Assembly (NCBI RefSeq): GCF_949987515.2 | Contig: NW_027192671.1 | Location: 1,550,001-1,614,000, forward strand | Reading direction: 5' to 3' | DNA length: 64,000 nt | Source: Delphinus delphis | Taxonomy: Eukaryota > Chordata > Mammalia > Artiodactyla > Delphinidae | In this document: positions 1 to 9,891 of the stretch, piece after piece | Position numbering within the stretch: position 1 is the stretch's first letter | Layout of the letters: each line of letters opens with the position of its first letter | Notes under the pieces: generated by a model | What the model was told of the DNA's origin: nothing | Seen by the model: only the letters and a program-made list of their open reading frames with translations | The model's database searches: none | Program-made: the position numbers and the translations under genes

Positions 1-85
1 AGAATGGCAGGAAAGGGATTTGAGGAGGTAGAAAGGACTCGCCATTAAGCACAAGAAAAGGAGCTGAACATTGCCAACATTGCAG
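1..85 (+). repeat. Partial satellite unit at the window edge
   Basis: Positions 1-85 align with the part of the unit just before the palindrome (the array words 'ttgcaggaaaccgatttcag' and 'ggaggtagactggaattgc' appear here in diverged form). The array therefore runs on beyond the left edge of the window. Confidence 0.8.
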
Positions 86-1825
86 TTGGCCAAAAAGGGT
101 GTATGCGTCCTTTTCTGTATATATTCAAGAAAAGGGCATACACTTTTTTAGCCAACCAAACAGGTGGGCACTGGAAGTCAATACTACAAAAGATATCACT
201 TCGCATCAGTCAGAAGAGCCATCCTCATAAAGCGTAAACAACAGAAATGCAGGACAGGGCAACGAGAAGAGGGAGCCCTGTGAGACTTATAGTGGAAATG
301 TATATTGCCAACGGCCATTCTGGAGAAGTGTATTGTGTTTACTAAAGCATCTAAAAAATGAGCTACAGAGCATAGGGCACTTGCACTCATGGGCGTATAT
401 CTTGGGAAAAACAAAAATCGAGAGGACACAGGCACCCCAATGTTTACCCCCTCTCTGTTTAAAAGATCCTCGACTAGGATATAACTTAAATGTCTCTGGA
501 GGGAAAAAATGGATAGAGATGTGGTACTTAGGTAGAGTGGAATATTATTCAGCCTGGAAATCAATGAAATATGGCCAGTTGTAACAACTCCGGAGGAGTT
601 ACGTATGATCATTCTAAGTGACAGAATTCAAAAAGAAAAAGACACATATCATAAGATATCACTTAAAGGTGGAATCCAAAATGGCTACACATGAAATAAA
701 TTACAAAACAAAAACATAGTCAAATATGTAGAAAACACGCATAAGGCTGCTAAACGGGAAAGGTGGGGAGGGGTGAGGCATCATCCAGGAGGTTGAAATT
801 AGCAAAGATACCATTGCAAATACCAAACTGATAATCAACAAGGCCTACACGGTAGCTAAAAGAACTGCACTCAGCACACTCAAGTCACCGGAAAAGAATA
901 TATACGACTGGTAAGAATCTGAAAAAGAATTTATTGATGTCTCTCTGTACGTGAATCAAGTGGATGTACAGCAGCAAGAAACAGAGCTTTGAAAATCAGC
1001 TGTAACCAATATAGTAATAAATTGAAAAAAATAAACGACAGAGAGACAGAGAAAACCTCTTACAACTTTTCCTCAGGGACGGTGATGCAACATGGATTGA
1101 ACACATCTAGACCCACAGCAGGATGAGACATAAGGCTGGAAACTGTTTGCGCTAAGAGAAATGTGAGGTTGGGTGAGGAAATGCACACCCTTTAAAGTAA
1201 TACTACCTGGTACCCATTCAATGGGTCCCAAATCTGCAGGTTCAAGGGATCTTCCTACAGCTAAAACATGCATGGAAAACCCAGAGGACTGTACACCATG
1301 TGATCGGGAGATGTGTCTAAAATGCACCTCATTTATCCTCTCCTGGTGCTCCTGTTCACCATTCCAGCCACGCTACTTAGAATCTCCCCACTTGGAGAAT
1401 CAGCACATTTAAACTTCTGTTTCACACATTTTGCAAATTGTGAGGAGGATGAACGGGAAGAGGGGAAACCAATGAGAGAAGAGTTGTAGGGGTTTGGACG
1501 GGCACATATCACTCTAATTTCCCATTAAGAATAAGAATTAAAGAAAGGCTCAGCCTGCCTCGCCGGAGCCAAAATAGGGCCTGAAGCAATCCTGCGGGTT
1601 TGAGGCCAGCTCACAAAAGAGCAACTTAAAAAATGGAGCTCAGGGTCACTGCAATTCACAAACCTGCAGAGTTATAAATGAAAACTAACGTCCAAAAATA
1701 TGTTGAGGTAAGGCAAAGAAGAGGATCTGAATGCAAGACAGAATTGCAAGAAACAGATTTCAAGAGATAGATTGGACTCGTCTTTAACGCACATGAAAAG
1801 CGGCAGAATTTCGACAATGATGCAG
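86..1825 (+). repeat. Satellite unit 0: diverged long-form unit (1,740 bp)
   Basis: The most diverged unit seen. It keeps a complete L1-derived segment (about 173-1035) ending in an A-rich tail, and then the flank that array units have lost. Its palindrome (86-157) is imperfect and has a different stem sequence from the array. The variable block near 520 reads like an L1 ('gatgtggtac', 'gaatattattcagcc'), so it is close to the ancestral state. I infer an old edge unit that escaped homogenisation. Confidence 0.85.
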
Positions 1826-1910
1826 TTGGCCCAAAAGGGCGTATGCGTTTTTTCCTGATTATATCCAGGAAAAAACGCATACGCACTTTATGGGCAACGA
1901 AGCAAGCAAG

Positions 1911-2782
1911 CAATGCAAATGTGCACAACAAAGAAGTCTCACTTCCCACCGGTCAAAAGGGCCATCCTAAAAAATTGTAAAAACCAGAAATGCAGGACAG
2001 GCCATGGAGAACAGGGAGCCTTTATACGCTGATGGGCAGTGTGTGAACTGCCGAGAGCCACTCTGGAGAAGTGTATGGTGGTTCCTAAATCATCTAAAAA
2101 ACAGAGCTACAGAGCATAGGACACTTCCAATCATGGGAGTATATCTAGGGAAGTCTAAAAATCAACAAGACACAAGCACACCACAGTTTAGGGCTACTCT
2201 GTTTACAAGAACCTCAACTTCAGTACACCTTAAATATCCCAGGAAAGAGAACAATGGATAAAGAAGATGTGGTACTTATGTACAATGGAATATCTCTTCA
2301 CCATGAAATCAATGTAATAAGGCTAGTAGAAGGATAAAGAGTGGATTTAGGTCCGATAATACTACTTGAAATAAGTCAAACAGAAAAAGAAACATATCAT
2401 AAGATATCACTTATAGAGGGAGGGTAAATATGGCTGCACAAGAAATGAATTACAGAACAGAACAGTGTCTCACATTTAGAAAACACACTTATGTCAGCTT
2501 AAGGGGAAAGGAGAGGTGGGGTGATGCATAAAACCAGAGTTTGAAATTAGCACAGATACCGTTCAATAAACCAAATAGGTATTAGACAAGATCTACACCT
2601 TGCTCAATGAACTGGCCTCAACACACCCTATACACCGCAGAGAAATATATCTGAGGAATAAGAATCTTAAAACCCATGTATTGATATATCTCCATAAGGG
2701 AATCAAGTGTGTGCAGAGCGGCACAAACACAGCAGTGAAAAGGAGCTAAACCCCATTATAGAAATAAATTTTAAAAACAAAA
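1911..2782 (+). mobile_element. L1-derived segment of the satellite, complete 3' end (unit 1)
   Basis: This part follows the order of a mammalian L1 3' end: the words around the last 500 bp of ORF2 ('gaagtctcac', 'gtcaaaagggccatc', 'gtatggtggttcct', 'cacaagcaca', 'aatggataaagaagatgtgg', 'aaatgaattacagaacag'), then a 3' UTR ending in an A-rich tail at about 2761-2782. The same words occur in the same order in the independent L1 at 62,705-63,440. The insert would be a 5'-truncated L1 copy that became part of the satellite unit. It carries no open ORF2 frame. Confidence 0.8.
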
Positions 2783-2905
2783 CGCTGAAACAATGAAAGA
2801 GAGAAAAATTCTTACAAAATTCGCTCAGGGGCTGTGATGCAACCTGGATTGACCACATATAAACCCACAGCTGGATAAGACATAAGGCTGGACACTTGGG
2901 GCTGA
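2739..2905 (+). repeat. Segment present only in long units (lost by deletion in the array)
   Basis: Array units join 'cagcagtga' directly to 'taggattgg'. Here the same two words are separated by 167 bp, with TGA at 2736-2738 on one side and TGA at 2903-2905 on the other. The array form is thus a 167-bp deletion at a 3-bp microhomology. The lost piece holds the last bases and A-rich tail of the L1-derived part plus about 120 bp of flank. Unit 0 has the equivalent piece at roughly 994-1154. Confidence 0.85.
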
Positions 2906-3575
2906 CAGGATTGGTGAGCTTTGGTGAGCAACTGCCGAAAGTTTAATGCAATACTTCATGCTACTCAGTCCAAGGGTCCCAACACTCCAGGTTGAAGGGA
3001 ATCTTCCTACAGCTAAACCATGCTTGGTAAACCCAGCGACTGGTATACCATATGATCGGGAAAGGTTTCTAAAACACACCTCATTTTTCCTCTCCTGGGG
3101 CTCCGGATCGACATTCCAGCCGCTTTACTAACAACATCCCCACATGGAGTCAATGCCTTTAAGTTCTGGTATCGCACAGTCTGCAGTTAGTGCAGAGGAT
3201 GAATGGGAATAGGGGGAACCAGTGAGAAACTAGCTGTAGAGGTTTCAATGGGCACATGTCACTCTAATATCACATCAGTAAGAAGAATTAACCAAAGGCA
3301 CAGCAAGGTGCCCCAGAAGAAAAATAGGGCTTCAAGGAATCCTGTGGTTATGAGGCAAGACCACAAAAATAAGAGCTAAAAAATGGAGCTAAGGGCCACT
3401 GCAATTCAAAAACCTGCAGAGTTATAAAGGCCAACTATTTTTAAAAAATATATTGAGGTAAGGCTATGAAGAGGCATTGAAAGCAAGGCAGAATTGCAGG
3501 AAACCGATTTCAGGAGGTAGACTGGAATTGCATTGAAAGCATATGAAGAGAGTCAGAAACTCGACAATGATGCAC

Positions 3576-5154
3576 TTGGCCAAAAAGGGCGTATGTGTTT
3601 TTTCCTGAACATATTCAGGAAAAAACGCATACGCACTTTTGGGCCAACCAAGCAAGCTTGCAAAGGAAATCTGCACTACAATGAAGTCTCACTTCCACCT
3701 GGTCAAAAGGGCCATCTGAAAAAAGTGTAAAATCCATAAAGGTACGACAGGCCATGGAGAAATGGGAGCCTTCTTATGCTGATGGGCGGGATGTAAATTG
3801 CCAACAGCCACTCTGGAGAAGTGTATGGTGTTTCCTGAAACATCTAAAAAACAAAGCAACAGAGACTAGGGCACTTCCACTTATGGTCCTAGAGCTTAGG
3901 GAAATTAAAATCAAAAAGACACAGCCACCCCAAAGTTTGGGACGCCTCTGTTTACAAGAACCTCGTTTACGGTACAAGTTCAATATCGCAGAAAGTGAAA
4001 AATGGATAAAGAACTTGTGGTACTTACGTACAATGCAATATCACTCAGCAATGAAATCTATGTAATCAGGCCAGTAGCAGCATAATGAGTGGATTCATGT
4101 ACGATGATTCGAACTGAAATAAGTCACACAGAAAAGAAACATCATAAGATATCACTAATACACAGAATGTGAACTTGGCTACACATGAACTGAATTACAA
4201 AACAGAACAGTGTATCAAGTTTAGAAAACCAACTTATGCTTGCTTAAGGGGGAAGGTGAGTTGGGGTGCTGCATAAAACCAGAGATTGAAATGAGCACAG
4301 ATAAAGTTCCTTAAGCCAAATATGGAATAGACAAGAGCTACTCCTTGCTCAACGAAATGGACTCAACACCCCATATTAAACGCCTAAAAATGTACCTGAC
4401 TAGTAAGTATCTTAAAACCTATGGATTGCTATGTCTCCGAAAGAGAATCAAGCATGTGTACAGGGGCATAAACGCAGCAGTGATAGGATTGGAGAGGTTC
4501 AGTGAGCAAATGAAGACCCTTTGAAGTCATATTGCATGGTACCCATTCCACGGGTTTCAACTACCCAGGTTTAAGGTATTCTTCCTTCAGCTAAAACATG
4601 CATGTGGAACCTAGAGTATGATCAACCATGTGATCGGGAGACGTGTTCAAATATGTCTCACTTTTTGTACCCTGGCACTCGGGTGTAACATTCCAGACGC
4701 TTTACTAACACTCTCCCGACTTGGAGAGTCAGTCCCTTTAACCTCCTGTTTGGCCCAGTTTGCAATTTCTGCGGCAGATGAACAGGAATAGCGAGAACCA
4801 ATGAGAGGCTAGCTGGAGGTGTCTGCACGGGCAAATTTAACTCTCATTTCCCACCAGGAAGAGGAATTAACCAAAGGCTCAGCGTGCCGTGCCGGAACCA
4901 GATTAGGGCCTGAAGCCATCATGCGGTGTTGCGGCCAGCTCAAAAGAAAGCGAGTTGAAGAAAGGAGCTCAGGGGCACTGTAATTCACAAACCTGCAGAG
5001 TTATAAATGACAGCTATCGTCCAAAAATAGACTGAAGTAAGGCTGCCAAGAGGACTTGAAAGCGGGGCAGAATTGCAGGAAACCGATTTCAGGAGGTAGA
5101 CTGGAATTGCATTGAAAGCATAGGAAAAGAGGCAGAACGTCCACAATGATGCAC
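3576..5154 (+). repeat. Satellite unit 2: transitional, first short unit (1,579 bp)
   Basis: First unit with the 167-bp deletion. Its L1-derived half is still diverged and shares words such as 'gtgaacttggctacacatga' with the last unit at the right edge. Its other half is already like the array. The variable block at 4021 is of the A type (near 'acgtacaatgc'), and the palindrome right arm reads 'cgcac' instead of 'cgccc'. Confidence 0.85.
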
Positions 5155-5226
5155 TTGGCCAAAAAGGGCGTATGCGTTTTTTCCTGAATATATTCAGGAA
5201 AAAACGCATACGCCCTTTTTGGCCAA
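5155..5226. repeat. 72-bp perfect spacerless palindrome (reference copy)
   Basis: Two 36-bp arms meet at 5190/5191 with no spacer: TTGGCC, A5, GGGCGTATGCG, T6, CCTGAATA and the exact reverse complement. Copies in units 3, 5-7, 9, 10, 12, 13, 15-22, 25, 27, 34 and 36-38 read as perfect. The others carry one to a few changes or, in unit 30, lack one arm. The DNA could extrude as a cruciform, and a transcript of either strand would fold into a hairpin of up to about 34 bp. T-runs of five and six occur on both strands. I do not recognise a transposon family in it. Confidence 0.95.
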
Positions 5227-5243
5227 CCAAGCAAGCTTGCAAA

Positions 5244-6063
5244 GGAAATCTGCACTACAATGAAGTCTCACTTCCCCCCGGTCAAAAGGGCCATCTGAAA
5301 AAAGTGTAAAATCCAGAAAGGCAGAACAGGCCATGGAGAACTGGGAGCCTTGTTATGCTGATGGGCGGGATGTAAATTACCAACAGACACTCGGGAGAAG
5401 TGTATGGTGTTTCCTGAAACATCTAAAAAACAAAGCAACAGAGCCTAGGGCACTGCCACTTATGGTCCTATAGCTTAGGGAAATTAAAATCAAAAAGACA
5501 CAGCCACCCCAAAGTTTGGGACGCCTCTGTTTACAAGAACCTCGTTTACAGTACAAGTTCAACATTGCAGAAAGTGAAAAATGGATAAAGAAGTTGTGGT
5601 ATTTACTTACAAAGCAATATCACTCAGCAATGAAATCTGTGTCATCAGGCCCTTAGCAGCACAATGAGTGGATTCAGGTATGATGATTCTAACTGAAATA
5701 AGTCACACAGAAAAAGAAACATCATAAGATATCAGTAATACACGGAATGTAAACTTGGCTATACAGGAACTGAATTACAGAACAGAACAGGGTCTCAAAT
5801 TTAGAAAACCAACTTATGCTTGCTTAAGGGGAAAGGTGAGTTGGGGTGCTGCATAAAACCAGAGATTGAAATGAGCACAGATAAAGTTCCTTAAGTCAAA
5901 TATGGAATAGACAAGAGCTACTCCTTGCTCAACGAAATGGACCCAATACCGCATATTAAACGCCTAAGAATGTACCTGACTAGTAAGTATCTTAAAACCA
6001 ATGGATTGCTATGTCTCCGAAAGAGAATCAAGCATGTGTACAGGGGCATAAACGCAGCAGTGA
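5244..6063 (+). mobile_element. L1-derived segment of the array unit, 3' end deleted
   Basis: Same L1 ORF2-end and 3' UTR order as in the long units, but cut at the 167-bp deletion scar, so the A-rich tail is missing. It makes up about 52% of the unit and recurs once per unit. The words 'aaaatggataaagaag', 'caaaaagacacagcc' and 'gaaataagtcacacagaaa' match L1 ORF2-end positions; 'gaaaaccaacttatg' and 'ttaaggggaaaggtgag' match the old L1 3' UTR. Frame-breaking changes exclude a product. Confidence 0.8.
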
Positions 6064-6734
6064 TAGCATTGGAGAGGTTCGGTGAGCAAATGAAGACCCT
6101 TTGAAGTCATATTGCATGGTACCCATTCCACGGGTTTCAACTACCCAGGTTTAAGGTATTCTTCCTTCAGCTAAAACATGCATGTGGAACCTAGAGTATG
6201 ATCAACCATGTGATCGGGAGACGTGTTCAAATATGTCTCAGTTTTCGTACCCTGGTACTCGGGTGCAACATTCCAGACGCTTTATTAACACTCTCCCGAC
6301 TTGGAGAGTCAGTCCCTTTAACCTCCTGTTTGGCCCAGTTTGCAATTTCTGCGGCAGATGAACAGGAATAGCGAGAACCAATGAGAGGCTAGCTGGAGGT
6401 GTCTGGACGGGCAAATTTAACTCTCATTTCCCACCAGGAAGAGGAATTAACCAAAGGCTCAGCATGCCGGGCCGGAACCAGATTAGGGCCTGAAGCCATC
6501 CTGCGGTGTTGCGGCCAGGTCACAAGAAAGCGAGTTGAAGAAAGGAGCTCAGGGGCACTGTAATTCACAAACCTGCAGAGTTATAAATGACAGCTATCGT
6601 CCAAAAATAGACTGAAGTAAGGCTGCCAAGAGGACTTGAAAGCGGGGCAGAATTGCAGGAAACCGATTTCAGGAGGTAGACTGGAATTGCATTTCAAGCA
6701 TAGGAAAAGAGGCAGAACGTCCACAATGATGCAC
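6064..6734. repeat. Unassigned half of the satellite unit
   Basis: About 671 bp that I cannot assign to a known mobile element by eye. It holds a 7-bp stem with 6-nt loop (ACTCTCC / GGAGAGT, 6290-6309), a CCAAT motif (6378-6382), a SacI-type word GAGCTC near 6547, a PstI-type word CTGCAG near 6573 and 'ttataaatg' near 6580. It is richer in CpG than the L1-derived half. It could be the original low-copy sequence into which the L1 copy inserted. Confidence 0.6.
6373..6385 (+). promoter_or_regulatory. NF-Y-like CCAAT motif, once per unit
   Basis: The word AACCAATGAG fits the NF-Y consensus RRCCAATSRG. It recurs at the same place in nearly all array units, for example at 4798-4802 and 6378-6382 (CCAAT core). 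It is lost in units 9, 10 and 36 (AACAAATGAG or AACAAACGAG). No promoter is otherwise evident, so binding is speculative. Confidence 0.35.
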
Positions 6735-8312
6735 TTGGCCAAAAAGGGCGTATGCGTTTTTTCCTGAATATATTCAGGAAAAAACGCATACGCCCTTTTG
6801 GGCCAACCAAGCAAGCTTGCAAAGGAAATCTGCACTACAATAAAGTCTCACTTCCCCCCGGTCAAAAGGGCCATCTGAAAAAAGTGTAAAATCCAGAAAG
6901 GCAACAGGCCATTGAGAACTGGGAGCCTTGTTATGCTGATGGGCGGGATGTAAATTGCCAACAGACACCTGGGAGAAGTGTATGGTGTTTCCTGAAACAT
7001 CTAAAAAACAAAGCAACAGAGCCTAGGGCACTTCCGCTTATGGTCCTATAGCTTAGGGAAATTAAAATCAAAAAGACACAGCCAACCCAAAGTTTGGGAC
7101 GCCTCTGTTTACAAGAACCTCGTTTACCGTACAAGTTCAATATCACAGAAAGTGAAAAATGGATAAAGAACTTGTGGTACTTACGTACAATGCAGTATCA
7201 CTCAGCAATGAAATCTATGTCATCAGGCCCGTAGCAGCATAATGAGTAGATTCAGGTACGATGATTCTAACTGAAATAAGTCACAAAGAAAAAGAAACAT
7301 CATAAGATATCACTAATACACGGAATGTAAACTTGGCTACACAGGAACTGAATTCCAAAACAGAATAGGGTCTCAAATTTAGAAAACCAACTTATGCTTG
7401 CTTAAGGGGAAAGGTGAGTTGGGGTGCTGCATAAAACCAGAGATTGAAATGAGCACAGATAAAGTTCCTTAAGTCAAATATGGAATAGACAAGAGCTACT
7501 CCTTGCTCAACGAAATGGACTCAACACCGCATATTAAACGCCTAAGAATGTACCTGACTAGTAAGTATCTTAAAACCTATGGATTGCTATGTCTCCGAAA
7601 GAGAATCAAGCATGTGTACAGGGGCATAAACGCAGCAGTGATAGGATTGGAGAGGTTCGGTGAGCAAATGAAGACCCTTTGAAGTCATATTGCATGGTAC
7701 CCATTCCACGGGTTTCAACTACCCAGGTTTTAGGTATTCTTCCTTCAGCTAAAACATGCATGTGGAACCCAGAGTATGATCAACCATGTGATCGGGAGAC
7801 GTGTTCAAATATGTCTCAGTTTTCCTCCCCTGGTACTCGGGTGCAACATTCCAGACGCTTTACTAACACTCTCCCAACTTGGAGAGTCCGCGCCTTTAAC
7901 CTCCTGTTTGGCCCAGTTTGCAATTTCTGCGGAAGATGAACAGGAATAGCGAGAACCAATGAGAGGCTAGCTGGAGGTGTCTGGACGGGCAAATTTAACT
8001 CTCATTTCCCACCAGGAAGAGGAATTAACCAAAGGCTCAGCGTGCCGTGCCAGAACCAGATTAGGGCCTGAAGCCATCCTGCGGTGTTGCGGCCAGGTCA
8101 CAAGAAAGCGAGTTGAAGAAAGGAGCTCAGGGGCACTGTAATTCACAAACCTGCAGAGTTATAAATGACAGCTATCGTCCAAAAATAGACTGAAGTAAGG
8201 CTGCCAAGAGGACTTGAAAGCGGGGCAGAATTGCAGGAAACCGATTTCAGGAGGTAGACTGAAATTGCATTGAAAGCATAGGAAAAGAGGCAGAACGTCC
8301 ACAATGATGCAC
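6735..8312 (+). repeat. Satellite unit 4 (A type)
   Basis: One mismatch in the palindrome right arm (T to G at 6800). It carries a 2-bp loss at 'ggcaacaggcc' and the rare 'ggccattgagaactg'. Both recur only in unit 18, 14 units away. Confidence 0.88.
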
Positions 8313-9891
8313 TTGGCCAAAAAGGGCGTATGCGTTTTTTCCTGAATATATTCAGGAAAAAACGCATACGCCCTTTTTGGCCAACCAAGCAAGCTTGCAA
8401 AGGAAATCTGCACTACAATGAAGTCTCACTTCCCCCTGGTCAAAAGGGCCATCTGAAAAAAGTGTAAAATCCAGAAAGGCAGGACAGGCCATGGAGAACT
8501 GGGAGCCTTGTTATGCTGATGGGCGGGATGTAAACTGCCAACAACCACTCGGGAGAAGTGTATGGTGTTTCCTGAAACATCTAAAAAACAAAGCAACAGA
8601 ACCTAGGGCACTTCCACTTATGGTCCTATAGCTTAGGGAAATTGAAATCAAAAAGACACAGCCACCCCAAAGTTTGGAACGGCTCTGTTGACAAGAACCT
8701 CGTTTACAGTACAAGTTCAACATCGCAGAAAGTGAAAAATGGATAAAGAAGTTGTGGTATTTACTTACAAAGCAATATCACTCAGCAATGAAATCTGTGT
8801 CATCAGGCCCTTAGCAGCACAATGAGTGGATTCAGGTATGATGATTCTAACTGAAATAAGTCACAAAGAAAAAGAAACATCATAAGATATCAGTAATACA
8901 CGGAATGTAAACTTGGCTACACAGGAACTGAATTACAGAACAGAACAGGGTCTCAAATTTAGAAAACCAACTTATGCTTGCTTAAGGGGAAAGGTGAGTT
9001 GGGGTGCTGCATAAAACCAGAGATTGAAATGAGCACAGATAAAGTTCCTTAAGTCAAATATGGAATAGACAAGAGCTACTCCTTGCTCAACGAAATGGAC
9101 TCAACACCGCATATTAAACGCCTAAGAATGTACCTGACTAGTAAGTATCTTAAAACCTATGGATTGCTATGTCTCTGAAAGAGAATCAAGCATGTGTACA
9201 GGGGCATAAACGCAGCAGTGATAGGATTGGACAGGTTCGGTGAGCAAATGAAGGCCCTTTGAAGTCATATTGCATGGTACCCATTACACGGGTCTTAACT
9301 CTCCAGGTTTAAGGTATTCTTCCTTCAGCTAAAACATGCATGTGGAACCCAAGTATGATCAACCATGTGAACGGGAGACGTGTTCAAATATGTCTCAGTT
9401 TTCCTCCCCTGGTACTCGGGTGCAACATTCCAGACGCTTTACTAACACTCTCCCCACTTGGAGAGTCAGCGCCTTTAACCTCCTGTTTGGCCCAGTTTGC
9501 AATTTCTGCGGAAGATGAACAGGAATAGCGAGAACCAATGAGAGACTAGCTGGAGGTGTCTGGACGGGAAAATTTAACTCTCATTTCCCACCAGGAAGAG
9601 GAAATAACCAAAGGCTCAGCGTGCTGTGCCGGAACCAGATTAGGGCCTGAAGCCATCCTGCGGTGTTGCGGCCAGGTCACAAGAAAGCGAGTTGAAGAAA
9701 GGAGCTCAGGGGCACTGTAATTCACAAACCTGCAGAGTTATAAATGACAGCTATCGTCCAAAAATAGACTGAAGTAAGGCTGCCAAGAGGACTTGAAAGC
9801 GGGGCAGAATTGCAGGAAACCGATTTCAGGAGGTAGACTGGAATTGCATTTCAAGCATAGGAAAAGAGGCAGAACGTCCACAGTGATGCAC
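8313..9891 (+). repeat. Satellite unit 5 (B type)
   Basis: Perfect palindrome. The distal block reads 'attacacgggtcttaactc' with 'cccaagtatg', the allele shared with units 11, 14 and 16. Confidence 0.88.

Larger units (their letters stand above)
1826..3575 (+). repeat. Satellite unit 1: diverged long-form unit (1,750 bp)
   Basis: Second long unit, with L1-derived segment about 1911-2782 and A-rich tail about 2761-2782. Positions 2739-2905 are absent from all later units. The palindrome already has the array-type inner stem, but its outer ends do not match each other. It is clearly diverged from the array consensus but alignable throughout. Confidence 0.85.
5155..6734 (+). repeat. Satellite unit 3: reference unit of the homogenised array (1,580 bp)
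   Basis: Map for all later units: perfect palindrome 5155-5226; linker with the 10-bp palindrome GCAAGCTTGC 5231-5240; L1-derived part about 5244-6063; deletion scar at TGA 6061-6063; unassigned part 6064-6734 with a 7-bp hairpin at 6290-6309 and CCAAT at 6378-6382. Variable block at 5601 is of the B type ('acttacaaagc'). Confidence 0.9.

Noticed and set aside
5155..5226. Rho-independent bacterial terminator (stem with T-run)
   Set aside because: The sequence is mammalian satellite DNA. The T-runs are inside the arms of a spacerless palindrome, not after a GC stem.
5001..5255. 84-85-codon minus-strand frames repeated in nearly every unit
   Set aside because: They are conserved only because the DNA repeat is homogenised. 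Two overlapping frames are equally open, and long-form units differ. Nothing indicates coding selection.
6295..6310. CENP-B box
   Set aside because: The nearest word by eye ('cccgacttggagag') lacks the CGAA part of the complement. I found no match to the 17-bp consensus in either strand of the unit, though this was an eye scan.
6578..6590. TATA box ('ttataaatg') forming a promoter with the CCAAT motif
   Set aside because: The two motifs are about 200 bp apart, too far for a standard core promoter, and the word is common by chance.
7679..7939. Plus-strand frames of 60-89 codons around the CCAAT region
   Set aside because: Single-base differences between units shift or stop them. They are echoes of the repeat period.
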